Shown one piece after another: positions 11,371-24,900 of a stretch of DNA of 64,000 nt. The notes beneath the pieces were generated by a model. That model searched no databases and had not been told where the DNA came from. It saw only the letters and a list, made by a program, of their open reading frames with translations. This DNA comes from Glossina fuscipes (lineage: Eukaryota; Arthropoda; Insecta; Diptera; Glossinidae), in NCBI RefSeq assembly GCF_014805625.2, contig NW_023998433.1:4266260-4330259 (forward strand). The letters run 5' to 3'. How positions within the stretch are numbered: position 1 is the stretch's first letter; the number at the start of each line of letters is the position of its first letter. The translations under genes were made by a program, and so were the position numbers.

Positions 11371-14300
11371 CTGAAAATAAAGAATTAAGAAATTTTATAT
11401 AAAATACGATTAAAAACATAAGACGAGAAGTAGTACTCGGGCTTGTTTACGGTTTTTCTGATATCCACCCATCTGACAGGCATATTTGCATATAAAATTT
11501 TAAATAATAAATTATACAATAACAATTTCTTTTTTAATTTTCGTATTTTTTTAGATTCGTGCATTTTATCTCTTTTCATATATCTGTAAAATTCCTAGCC
11601 TTCTCTAGAAATTTTCACTACTCTGAGAATTTTCGTAATAGATTGGAGATTGAGGGGAATGTGAGAGTAAGCATAATGGTGTATTTAGTGTATCTCCGCG
11701 TTGCGATAATTTTCCTTTAATTTGATAGTTGAAGATGTCGTATTCATAGGGTATTCAATAATCTTTGCTTATCACCTTCATCATAAAACATTGAATCGAT
11801 TTCGTCGACTTCATGTGCAGGGCTGTAGTAATCTGATATGGTGAGTGGATAGTCGAAACTCTTGTGAACAAATTCGAATTATTTATTTATTTATTGTAAA
11901 TAAGTTTACAAAGTATGGAATTATAGGCCGTCGATTGAAAACTCTATCGCGCTTGAGATTTGAACCCGCGTCCATTAAATTATTAGTCCCAATTTTCTGC
12001 CTATTCGAATACTCATGCGATATAAAATTCGAATCTTATATTATATTATATTATTCCATTGTAATAACATACGAAAAAATATAAATAGTAACAATTATCA
12101 TTGCTGTAGGTGAGGCTTGGGGCAACATATAAGCCGTTTTCAGACGAATTGTACATTTTCGGCATGAAAATTGCCGTAAAATTGAGTAAAGAGTAAGAGT
12201 TTGCTATTTGGGTATTGCATAAATGAAATAAGCAATAGAAAGCAAAAAACAAGTAAAAACATTATAAGTAGGGCCAAGGCCGTTTATTGAATACACACCG
12301 ACACTTCTTTGCCTAATAAAATTATTCATTAATTATATACATATTACTGTTTCCATGTAAATGGCTGTTAATGAAAGCCATTATATGAGAGGGGCCCAAA
12401 AAAATATACCTACTTGATGCAGTTAATTTTTATGTTAAATTGCTATTATGAACCACTTTTCATTATTAATTGTTAAAAATTGCAGTTTTTGCTATGTAAA
12501 GGCTAACTTATTCCCTCCATGAAAACTCTTATATGAGTTGGAGGCGAAAAAATTGGCCCCTTCGGCATAAATTTGGTTAGGTAGATTGTTACATCGAAAT
12601 ACTATTATGGACCAATTTTCACCACGAAATATGGTGAATTATACCTTTTTGCCACATGATTACATCAGAGGAGATTTAAAACATCGTCCATTCTCCATAT
12701 CAATTTAGTATACCAAAACGCGATGACCCAGTTATTTTTGTTCTGAAATTTCGAAAATAACAATTTTCTTTCGTATAGCACACTTCTTTCAAAAGTACGA
12801 CGTTAGCGATCGTAAAAATGGTCGTATCTAATCTATTTTGGATAAAATTCGTCTTAGGGTCAGAACACGCTAGTGTACCAACCTTCGCTAAAATATCCCA
12901 AAACTCGCGTTCTGTAAATCAATCTAGTAATGTAAAATGTGTATCTATCTTAAACCCAAAAATTAATATATATTATATCACATGATTGGTGTAGGGTATA
13001 ATAAATAAGAAATTTACATTCGGCTATTCTTGATTCTTCTATACTCAACAACTTCATTTAAAAGTAAATTCCAAGAAAACGAAATCTCGAACACCATAAT
13101 ATGACGTAGGCGCGCTAAATAGTTCAATTTTTTTTTTTTTTTTTGCTCTAAAAACAACAGAGATGTCGGTTTATGTCCTACTCTTCTCCCAATGTTATTA
13201 TCAAATTGTTTTTTTTAAACAGGAGAATGTTTAACCTACACGGACAGAGGGACATACCTAATTTAGTTCAGAATTTGATGCTGATCACGAATGTGTACTT
13301 TGCAGGGTCTTTGAAGCGTTTTCTAGGTATTGTAAACGTTTTCGCAAAATCCCTCTGTGTTGGATCTAATAATAATATCATCTTTTTTCTTTTCTCAGTG
13401 TTAGATAATGTAATTAAAAATTTTCAAATTGCTATGATGGGAGTAAACATTTTTATATCCACCACTGTAAATGGGAGGTATACTAATTTTGCTTTCTAAT
13501 AATGTATGTAATATCCAAAAGGTAGCTTCAAAGCCCCAATAAAGTATACACATTCTTAATCAGCGTGAAATTCTGAATTGTTTTAGCCATGTTTGTCCAT
13601 CTGTGTGTCTGCATGGTGTCTATTCGTGGCATTGTCCTGGCCGCAAAAATGCAGATATCGCCCTCAAATTTAATAGAAACATTCAAAGTTTTTGCACGCA
13701 GGTTGGTACTGAAAATTGGCCAAATCGGTCGAAGTCCGCATAAATTGCATAAATTGAACGCAACTCTGCTTTCCGTAACAAAAATTTGCGGATTTTTGCT
13801 CGTTATAAAGGGCTGAAATTTTCCACGTTTACTGTACAAAACACTCGACTCTTTACATTCAAAAAATGGAAAAAATCGTCCAAAGTTACGAGTGATTAAA
13901 AAGTCTTTTTTCCATTTTTTTTTAAGGTTTTATTGTTATTTATCGTAACGCAAACAAGAAAGAATGTTCAAAACTATTTTGTACATTCCTTAAATGAAGA
14001 AATATTATCTGCCTAAAAATACTCATTAATTCTAAAATATATACGGTGGACACCGCACATTTTTGATACCAAAATATGTAAATGTATCAAGCCGACCGAC
14101 TAACTGATCTTTGTGCCACTACATAGATTTCATAAGTTTCTTTTAATTAGGTTTTAGTTATAGAATATGAAGAAAAGCACAGTGGTGGGAATGCTTCGGA
14201 AAGATTCGGTCGCCGCCGAATATAACTTTCTTACTTATTTTAAAATAAAATTGGGCATTTACTAAATGAAAACAAAAAAAACGAAGAATACTATTCATAA

Positions 14301-17300
14301 ATATGAATTTCGGTCCAAAAAGATGACTCGTTTTATTAACGCTGCTAACGCCATATAATTGAAGAGCTATTGCGATTTATTGAGAATTGGATGTTGATTA
14401 GAAGGAGGAATGTTTGGTGAATGTGTGAGCGTCGAACATAAGCATATTATATCCGTTTTGATTTTAATGACTGGTGTTGACACTGTTGCTCAATGGTAAA
14501 CTGTTTGGACAGGAGCAGTCATCTAATGTGTGCACTACATTAACCTGATGGCAGACTATGGCCGCGAGCATGGTTTTTTGAACATGCGACCCTTTCCGTC
14601 GTTATTTATGTTTCGCTTTTGTTATCCCAACAACGCGACCTGCTCAAAACTGGCAAAACCTATTTTGTACACTGTTGATGCATTCACCTTTGGTTTTTGA
14701 TTATACTTACTCCTTTTTATTACCGTACTATTAATTGTAATATTATTTGTATATGATCTGCAATTAAACACGGACAGTTAATATTGTTTCATGCATGTCA
14801 GCAAATTTATCAATGCGTAATTTAGGTAAAGATGATACCATTGTCCATTGATTTATAGCACATTGTCACACACACACTTTATGGCTTTAGCTTACGTGAC
14901 GTAATATTTCAAGTTAATAAAAATTAGAAAATAATGTGAATGCGAACATCAATCCCGTCTTTGATTTTTAATACGGGCCTAACTTGGAAGTTTTTAAAAA
15001 TTTTGATGAATATTAATATATTTTTTCTTAGGCGACTGGTTATGTCCCTCCGATCTAAGGACATAAGTATGACGTAATAAATGTGATCCAAATTCATCTC
15101 ATAATATTAAACTAGAAAGAAAATTATATTCGGCTGTGACCGAATCTTCTATACCCATCATTGTTATCCTAAGATAAAAGGAAAAGAATTAAACTTTCTT
15201 ACTTTATAATAATTGGGTGGATACGGCTGATTTTTTCTATTTTCAGATTAAAAGTGGAAATTTATGTGGTGTATGTGTTGTTATCTATGAGTAACAAGCA
15301 AAAAATACGGAAAACAAAAGTTTCTAGCTTTTGTTGCATAGGCGTGTGGGCGCCTTGTTGGCGTGTTTCTTGAGAAGCACAAGAACTGTATGAATTTAAT
15401 GTACTTTTTAGCATATTTATCCAGTTTTGCTCGCCACTGTATGTATTATATATGTAAAATATATCTGTAGCCTTTTTTGCTCATTTATTCTATTTATTGC
15501 TTATATCAAGATTCAAGGTCGTTTTGCTAAAAGTGCTATCACGTTCTAGAAAGGTGAGTGAAAAAATGAAACACATGAAATGAAATTTTCGACAATAAGA
15601 CAAGTTCAAGTTCAATAATATCCAAAGTGTTATTAATCAGCAGCAAACAAAGTTATCAACACACACAGTTTTCGAAATTTTTACAATTCAGACTAAACAA
15701 GACGAGACAAGTGCTTATTTAATAAATGCAAAGACAAAAATCTTTTCGAGTCTTTTAAATGAAATAATTGCTGATTGTATCAGAATTTAAAAACCGGTTT
15801 CAAAAAAATAATCCACGTACCATTTTAATGCATTCGCTGGTTTGGTAAAATTTAAAAAAAGTTCCACAACATCAATGGAAATTTTCGTACTCTTTTTTTT
15901 AATCTTTTTTTTTTTTTTTGTTACACGGAAATTTATTGGCAAGCTTTTAAACGTTTAAATGTGCGCAAATTGCACCAGTCTCATTCAACGGCTGTTGATT
16001 TGTATGATGTCTTTTAATAGAACTTGGAATAAAAATTGATGGCCAAGGTTAAGAACATTTCAGAGTAACTACTTAATGCATTCGATTTTCACTCTGTTGT
16101 TTTTGTTATATCTTTTTGAATTTTTATATTCATTTTTATTATGAAAACATGAACTTTATTAATATGTATGTAAATAAGCAAATACAAGCATTGGATATCG
16201 TACAACGTGTATTTACTCATGAAGAGTTTAAAGTTTTAAATTTGATTTAAGTCTGATATACCGACTGAATCTCCTTCCTTTCATTCATACCTTTGCACGT
16301 TATTATCTGTTGTTGTGGCCCTCAGCATTGCAAAGCTTGGGAAAGAGAGAGAAAAAGTATTTACGTTTTTTTTATAACTTTCAGTTGATGGCTTTCGGTA
16401 AAATTTCCATATGTAGAGAGAATTAAGCAACATGCTCACAATATGATAACAAAAGCATAAATCATATTTCATTTCAGATATTTGAAATTCGGTACACAAA
16501 CATATACGAGGATAATAAAATAGCCAAAGAAGCGCTTATAACAAGTAAAACCAAAAGCCAATCATGAAATACTATATGCCACTCTACAGTTATTTCTATA
16601 TCGACTTTCCACAACAAGACGTTAGACGAGAAGTAGTCGAAATAGTGGGCTAATTCGAATCAGTTTCAAATAGCGTTTGCCCCTGCGCTAAGACAAGCCA
16701 GTATAAGTAATGAAGTCAAAATATCTCATATATTGCGGCCAGTAGAGTGAACGCAAGAAGACAAGACCGACAGACAGACAAGCTTAGACCGATTCAGAAA
16801 ATGATCCGGATTAATATAATAGAAGGTGGATTTATCTCAACTCATCCTTCTGGGTGTTGCCAATATTCACACACTAACTTAATATACAACAAGTAGTACA
16901 AGGATATAAAAATCTAAACTCTTGTATAAATATTTAGTAGGGACAATTAGAACGCTAATGTAAACATGTAATATGCGCATTAATGGGCTGATGCGCCTAC
17001 CACGATTTGCTATAAAAGCGAATAAAACTTTCTAACGTGCATATTTTTTTAATCGATGTCATCTATACAATCCATTAAAGTATTTCTATAAATCTTGTCG
17101 ATGTAGAGGTGAAAATCAAATGTGCAAATGATAAGAAAAACTTACCTTGGAACACATACGGAATGAAATAAGCCATAATGACGCAGAACGTGTATAAGTT
17201 CTGGAGCTGTACGAAAAGCACCCATAATACTAAACATAGATAACATTGTGTTCCATATTATAAGGGGACCACGTAATTGAAATCTAGAAATAAATAATAA

Positions 17301-18906
17301 GTTATTATTAATAATTATTTTTTTTAGAAGAAAAAGAAAGAAAAGTTATTTTGTCTTAGATATCTATTCGATCAATATACGACGGGATAGATATTAACTG
17401 CAATGATTAATAAGTAATAGTTAATAGAATTGCAAGCTATCGCAGAGCAGAATAATCTGCTAATCATTTTTTTTTTTATATATGATCGATGGATCGATCT
17501 TTTTAAATATTTTTTTTATTTTATTTTTTTTTTTTTTTATAAATCTACTATAGATGAAAGCATTAGAAGAACTTGATTCTACTTTTGAGTTATTTGAGCA
17601 AAGGCCGACAATATTACAAATGCAGTTTTTTTTTTTAAATTCAAGTGTAGATTGTGTTATATATGGGTTAAGTTGCACTTTTGTCTTAATTAATTACGGT
17701 TAATTACGGTATAGAACCGATATTAAGTCTTAGTGAAAATATTTTCAAAATAACTATGAATTCATTGTTTTCCTCCCGAGAACTTTTCTCATGTGTTAGG
17801 ACATTCCTACATTGACTACCATTTAAATTTACCATTTAAACTTCTATATAACATAGTGAAGCTTTTTCAGATCTTCTTCGCCTTTTAAACCCATCGCTGT
17901 ACAATGGAGATATGCTGATTTTATTTCCTAATAATGTATGTAAAACCCAAAAGAAAGCTTCAGAGAATCTATAAATAATATATTTTTAACGAGCGTGGAA
18001 TTCTGAGTTAATTTAGGTCTATCTGTCCGCCTGTATGTCTGTGTGGTGTTTGTTGTTAACACTCTGCTTGCGAAGATACCGACTTCAAATTTGGTGGAAC
18101 ATTGGGTGTTCTTGCACGCAGTTTGGTAATGAAAATGGGAGAAATTGGTCAGAGCACAAGCTCGTAGTAGAGCATGTACTATACGTATGCTTTCGTTGAT
18201 GTTTATGCTCTCTCTTACACTGAAACTGAACTTCTGAACTGATAGGTTCCAGCAGGTATTTTGAAGAAATTATTTTAAAAAATTGACGGACCGATCGGTC
18301 CTGGTCGGTCCTGATTGTTCTACAACGTTTGTGATGAAAGTCTCCTTAGTCCATTATGTCAAGTTAATTAATTATGCTATAATAAAAATTCTTTCCACAT
18401 TATCCATTTTAAGGTTCACGCCATTTTTGAATCGTCATTTATCATATAAATATCAACGACATCGATTAAATTGGACAAGGGCAACAACTGGATGATTTTC
18501 AGATATATGTTTATATGTAAATTATTTAAAAGGTGAAAATTCATTACAATGTTGAACAAAATTTTGAACGATGTTTTTTTATCGTTATGTACGATAACAT
18601 TCTCCCATTACATACATTTTCTATTCGATCTAAAGGTTTCAAATTTATTAGAATAATATAAAACTATGTGTGTTATGTATAACTAAGTTCCATTTTCGTT
18701 TAAGCGTGTTTAGCCATCCAGAGCAGCATAATTTAATATTTAGATAGAAAGTAAACGGTTGAATAGGGTGGACAAATCCCATCATATTTTTAGACGTGCA
18801 AATACAGCGATAGCCAAATATATATTAATGAATAAGGAAAAAAAAAAAATGAAAGATTACTTACTGTAAGTATAATAAGTAATTTTTTTCAAATATGGAT
18901 AGTTTA

Positions 18907-18939
<33 letters not shown>

Positions 18940-21900
18940 AATAAGAAAAAAGCTCAACGATTGACTCATAATTAACTGGTTTTTAGGTTGGAGAAAAAAA
19001 AGTTGCATAAACTTCAACTGGGTCATCGAAAACAAGTAAGCGAAACAAATTAACCGTCCGCTATCCCACTGAGCAAAAGTCAAACAACAAGTGTTAAAAA
19101 CGCAGAAATTACTAGGACAGTAGAGTAGAAACGGAATTAATAGAGAGCTCAACATGTGGACGTAAACAAAAGATGGTAAATTACGGCGAAAAAAAAAAGA
19201 AAGCAATTTGACGTCAGTTTTTGCTATTTAAGTTAAATAATTCATGTAAAATAATTTTACTTTACTTATAACGAATAACCAAATGCATATAGCAGGTGTG
19301 TTCAAAAAAAAGTGACTCTTCACATTTCATGGGTTATGTACATTTTCGATTTTCGATTTTGTTGGTGTTGTTGTTGTTATGTTGGTACATATGTCCTCAA
19401 CATATGTTAACATTATCAGTCATTTTGCATTTTTAGTTTGATTTTGACAGATAGTATATAAAGATTAGGCCTGTTTTGGCGTGCTTGGCGTTTTTTCGCT
19501 ATCGAAACGAATGGATTAAACAATCTATATTGAATTTTATGGGCAAAATAAAGTTAAATGCTCCAACTTATTTAAAATGTTGACTGCGGCATTTGTTTTT
19601 CACACAAGGCCGAAAAGATGTTAAAGACGATGCACGCCCTGGACAACAACCGATAGCATTGAAACAGTGAAGAATAGAGGTTAAGGACAAACGTGGAATG
19701 ACTATTAGACACGTCATCCAATTTTTTTTTCGGAGGTTTTGAAAATGAAACAACGAAATGTGACAACGAAGTTTGTTCCGAAATTGCTAAATTTCGCATT
19801 TTTTTAACCAAAAACAATACCGTAATCATGCCCTAGGCACCGTATTCCACCATGTGACTTTTTCCTGTTCCCAAAACTGCCCCTAAGTACAAATGTATTA
19901 TATATATAAAGGGAACTACTATGACGGAGATAAAATAGATATTGATAGATACATAAATATTTTTCGTAAAAACTAACAAATCAACTTTTTTTTTTAAAAC
20001 ACACTTCATACATTTAATGGTATGAGTAAATGTCCCTTATATATTTGACACAATAAATCTATAGGCCATTGAAAGTATTGCAAATTTTTTAGAGAAATCT
20101 TCTTTTAAAGATTTTGAGCATCTTTTAGAATTTAAATATATAATATATTATATTCATTACTGGAATGAAAATTTTTCCTTGAAATTGCAAGCTTTGCTTC
20201 AAGCGTTTCGAGAAGGCTACCTCTGCGAGAAGAGGCACGTATGCGAAGTGACAGCGTAATGTCTTTCTCAACTGTTGATTTTTAACTTCTTTAATCCGCT
20301 GGCAGATGCCTTTAGAAACAGTTTAAGTTTATTTAAAAGCATTTCCCAAACAAAAATATGGTGTAACTTTATCAAGACGAACGTTCAACTAATAAAAGCC
20401 TGATCGCTTGATCAGAAAGTGTCTGTATTAAGAAATTAAAAGTAAGGGAGGAAGAAGCTTTTGATGTTAATTAAAAATTTGAACTTTTTAATTGAATCAC
20501 AAATTTTCTTGGCGTCTTTCGCAACTTATCAAGTGCAAAACGTGCGATGAGCCAAAACATCACTTTCTAGCAAAAAATCTTCAAGCAAGGGCATTGCAGT
20601 AGAATATGTGCAATAAGCAATATCATTTTCTAGGCTCTGCGATTATAGAGTAATAATGAGTAAAAATGAATAAAATACTTTTTCCTCATTTCTCTCGAAA
20701 CAGAATTTTGACGAGTAGCAATAATAATTTCCATTCTATTCATTCGAGTTTTTTACAGTAACTTCAATATAATATTCAAAAGAAATGCTTAGGATATTTT
20801 TAACAACTTAAATTAGACATTAGTTATGAATTAAATTCGTGGTTTTTTTTTCGGTGGAAAATTGAATCATTTTCGAATCATTCGCCATACTCCCGCCAAT
20901 CATACAAATATCAATATTTCCTAAAAATGCCACGCAAATCAGTTGCAAGTTGATTGAACGGTTTTTCTTTTCTTTTAGATTCAAATTGGCTTGGCATCAG
21001 CTATACTACGTGCCACAGAGACCTCACTAAACTGAAGATGTTTAACGAGAGTGGCTATTCTAATGTTGCCATATTTTTAATATTTATCAAAAAATATATT
21101 CTAAATATAAAATCTCCACAAACGATGGCTAACAATAGATATATAATAGTGGTCGAATAGTAGTCGGTGCAATTCTTCTTGACTTCCATCATAAATTTTT
21201 ACGATCATAAGAGCGCAACAAGTGCTGGGCACAGCACTCCCATACAGAGTATAGGCCTTTTTGAAAGTTACTATCGATACCGAACAAGAAATTAACGCAC
21301 AATCTTTGCGCATTTATACCAACTTACTTATCTTTAAAAAAAGTATTCGCTTGCTTTACGTATTTTAGAAACAAAAGCAATTGATCATAAAATGAATCGG
21401 ATATAAAAGTACTTTATCAGCAAGGTGAGTGAGTAAGACAAAAAAAACACATAAAATATTCTGATCTTAATTCTTCACCCTTTATCAAATTTGAAAATAT
21501 ATAAATATGGTTAAGTTAACCTATCAATTCTAGTACAGTAAAAGCTCCTTATTCGCGGGGTATACGTTCCATAAAAATGCCGCGAATACAGAAATCGTGA
21601 ATACGGAATGGTAATTTATATGGGATTATAGGGGATACGTTCCTAGGTGACAAAATAAAAAAAAATCAAATACAAATCAGTTTAATTGAAGTTTTTGAAC
21701 ATTTTGTATAATTATCTTAAGGATTAGGCAATGGTTTGAAGAATTTTGTAAGTTTCTCTTGCTTGGCAGCTTTTAAAAGCTCCTTCAATTCAGACAGATA
21801 CGCAGCAGTCGCATTAGCAATTTGCCTCTTAAAAATAAGACTTCCTTCCATAGACGGATTAATGTCGCCAGGCTCATTTGGCATTCTTAAACCTTCACTA

Positions 21901-24900
21901 AGACTTTTCAAATTGAATGTCATGTTTGCAGTGCTTGTTGAAGCCTCTTCTTCAATGGGCGGTGAATTTAACATTTCCCCTAAGCCGGTTTCAGTCAAAT
22001 CTTCGTCTTGCGATTCAAGTAATTCCTGAATGTCACTTGATTCTATCTGTTCGAACCCATCTCGTCCTATTCTATTCGCGATCTCGGTCATTTGCTGTCA
22101 AAATTTGAACTTTCACAGATTTTTCGTCATTTTCCGCAGTCAGAGCAGGCCACAGTTTTTTCCAGCATGACTTCAATGTGTGTGGCTTCAGTTCTTCCAA
22201 TAATTCCTTCATGTTTACGATGCATTTTGCTACGTCAAATTTCTTCCTGCATTCCATAACATTCATATCAGGATTACATTCCCTATTATCCAATATGATT
22301 TTGTAGGGTTCGTCTAATGTAATAGAGCTTAAAGGCCTGGATTATTCCTTGGCCCATAGGTTGAAACAAAGCCGTCATGTTGGGAGGTAAAAATATCACT
22401 TTTATGTTTGAATGCTGTATGTTTCAAGTTAGCGAGGATAACCTGGTGCATTGTCCAAAAGTAGAAGTGCTTTAAAGTCTAAATTCTGTTTTTTTAAAAA
22501 GGTTTCAACTTCAGAAACAAAACAATTCCGGAACCAGTCACAAAAAATCCGCGAATAAAGAAATTTATCGCCACGAATATGGGAATTGAGTCGCATTTTT
22601 TTAATCCGCGAATAAACGAAGCGCGAATAGGGAGCTTTTACTGTATATAGAAGTCGCACTATATACTTATTAGTTGCTACGAACGCAATGATATATCTAG
22701 TTTCTTTTTGCTTCCAGCAGTGGGCAGCATTATGGTTGAATGATAATGTTACATGTATTTACCCTGTTAGACATTGAATTATTATCTCTTATATATTATA
22801 TGTATTCATGATACAATGCTGTGATAAAAATGTAGAAATAAGAGTTGAAATAAAATGAAGTATGCAATTATAAGATGAAGGGAAAAGACGTGTTTTATTT
22901 CGGGATCGCGGACAGAACAGAAATGAATGACAAATTTTGCTTCGAAGACTTTATTCGATTATTCAGTTTTCTATTCTTCTTCATGCACAGGCTATGCAAT
23001 TGCGTGTTGGCATTTTGTGTGATTTCTTGCCGCGTTAACGACGAAGGCCACTCTAAATTCTTTCGTTGCTTGCATGCTCGTTTATCAATAAAAAAGTTTG
23101 TTGTGCAAATTTTTGGGAAATTGCAGAAATGTAGTGGGTTTAAATTTCTTGTCCGTACACAGTCAGTAGACAGGAGACGAATTTTAAACCAAATTAGCGA
23201 ACTTTATTCACATTGGGAAGAAATTACAATGCTCCCGATTGTTACGCATATATTTATTAATCGACAATTAGAAATATCACTACACATCAAAAATTTTTGA
23301 ATGAGCACGTCTCTGTTTTTAGTCGACAAGAATTTTCTATCGATTAAGGAACGAATTAAAAATATCGATCATCAATTTAATAAGTAAATGATTGATCAGG
23401 AAATGACTACCAGCAAATTGTGTAGGTTTTTTTACGGTAGGTGAGATTGATTTCATTCCCAGCTTAGCTTATAGACATTTTAAACAAATATTTAAAAGAA
23501 ACTTCATGTCAGTTTTTAAGTTTATTGTGAATTTGTTAGAAAACGCACAAATGACGTCAGTTTCATATCAGATTTCATGAATTATTTTCGGAAATATGGG
23601 GGAAGAGTTATTTTAAAGCAATCTAACATGACTTCACAATTCGTTGATCGCATCTGATGATAGCAGGTTATTTCTATCCGATCGAACATTCGCTGTAACT
23701 GCGGCCGTATATTAGTAGTAATTAGTAGTAAGTGCGGTCTACAGCATTTGGAATTAAATGCAGAGTATGCCGAATATGAAAGACACGCTTCTTATCTACT
23801 TCTTATCTACTATCCGGTACCTCATAATAATTTCTTAGTAAAATTTCGTTACGCCTATTACATTTATTAGGAAGCCTTGAACAATAAATGAAAACTGAAA
23901 TTTTGCGCATTTGAGAAATAATTTCACATAATTCGTGACGTATACAAAATTTGATTATGTTTAAAACACAGAAAGAAAAGACGGCTTTCGTTAAGCAAAT
24001 TTTATTCTACAAGAATGCTCTGCTTTTTGCTTTCACCCAGACGTTAGCAATTACAAAAATCTACGAAGTAGTAGACTTGCGAATACGTATTTATGAGTTT
24101 TACAAATGGAAAACGTTTTTTGTTATTTCCTTATCCTCTGTTAGGAAGAGGTACACAAAACACCTGTTAATAATGGCGTGTGAAGGAACAATTTGAAATT
24201 TGTGTGCACGCTTTTCATGATCTTTTGAATTATAACGATTTGTGTAATAGTTTATAATTTTGAAGGCAAAGTAGTCATGGCTTCTAAAATAACGTTCATC
24301 TGTCATGTAGGCACAAACTTCAAATTGTTTTGAAAACAAGCTGTTATTCTTTTATAGATAGTCTATTAGGGAATGATAAGCCAAAGTGTATTACATAGTC
24401 AGGGCAAGGTTTTCATTATATACCCCACATCACACGTATTTAGGTATATCGCATCTCATATTACATCCAATCATATTTTTATTCCAAAGTAATCAGTTTT
24501 ATAGCAATTGTGCAAACTTTTAAATTCAGATTTGATCCAAGCAGGAAGTGGATGACTTTGTTAATACGTTAGCAGCGAACGAAAATTGCCGTTGATGGTT
24601 AAATTTATTGGCAGTTCTTTTAAAATTTTTGTTTTTTAATCTTTTCATCTTTTCGACTTTTGACCACACAAACTAATATTTTGCTGTTAATTCTTTTTAA
24701 AGTATATACTAGATGTAATCCAAACCGTTGGCTCAAAAAATCTTCATTTATGAACATTTTAGAATTATTTCGAGCGATATAATTAATTTCATTTGAAATA
24801 ATTTTCCCTTAGGTGACAGTGAGTTGGCACCGAAAGCTTTTATAATAGGGACTAGTGAAAATTTGAATTTGTTCTAGGAAAAAATAGTGAAAAGCGCTAA

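Noticed and set aside
13173..13839. Frames of 75-108 codons on both strands
   Set aside because: They are translations of the inverted family B repeat pair and recur, broken, in other copies.
18908..18938. A31 run as the tail of a retrotransposon
   Set aside because: No retrotransposon or processed gene body is recognisable next to it; simple homopolymer expansion is enough.
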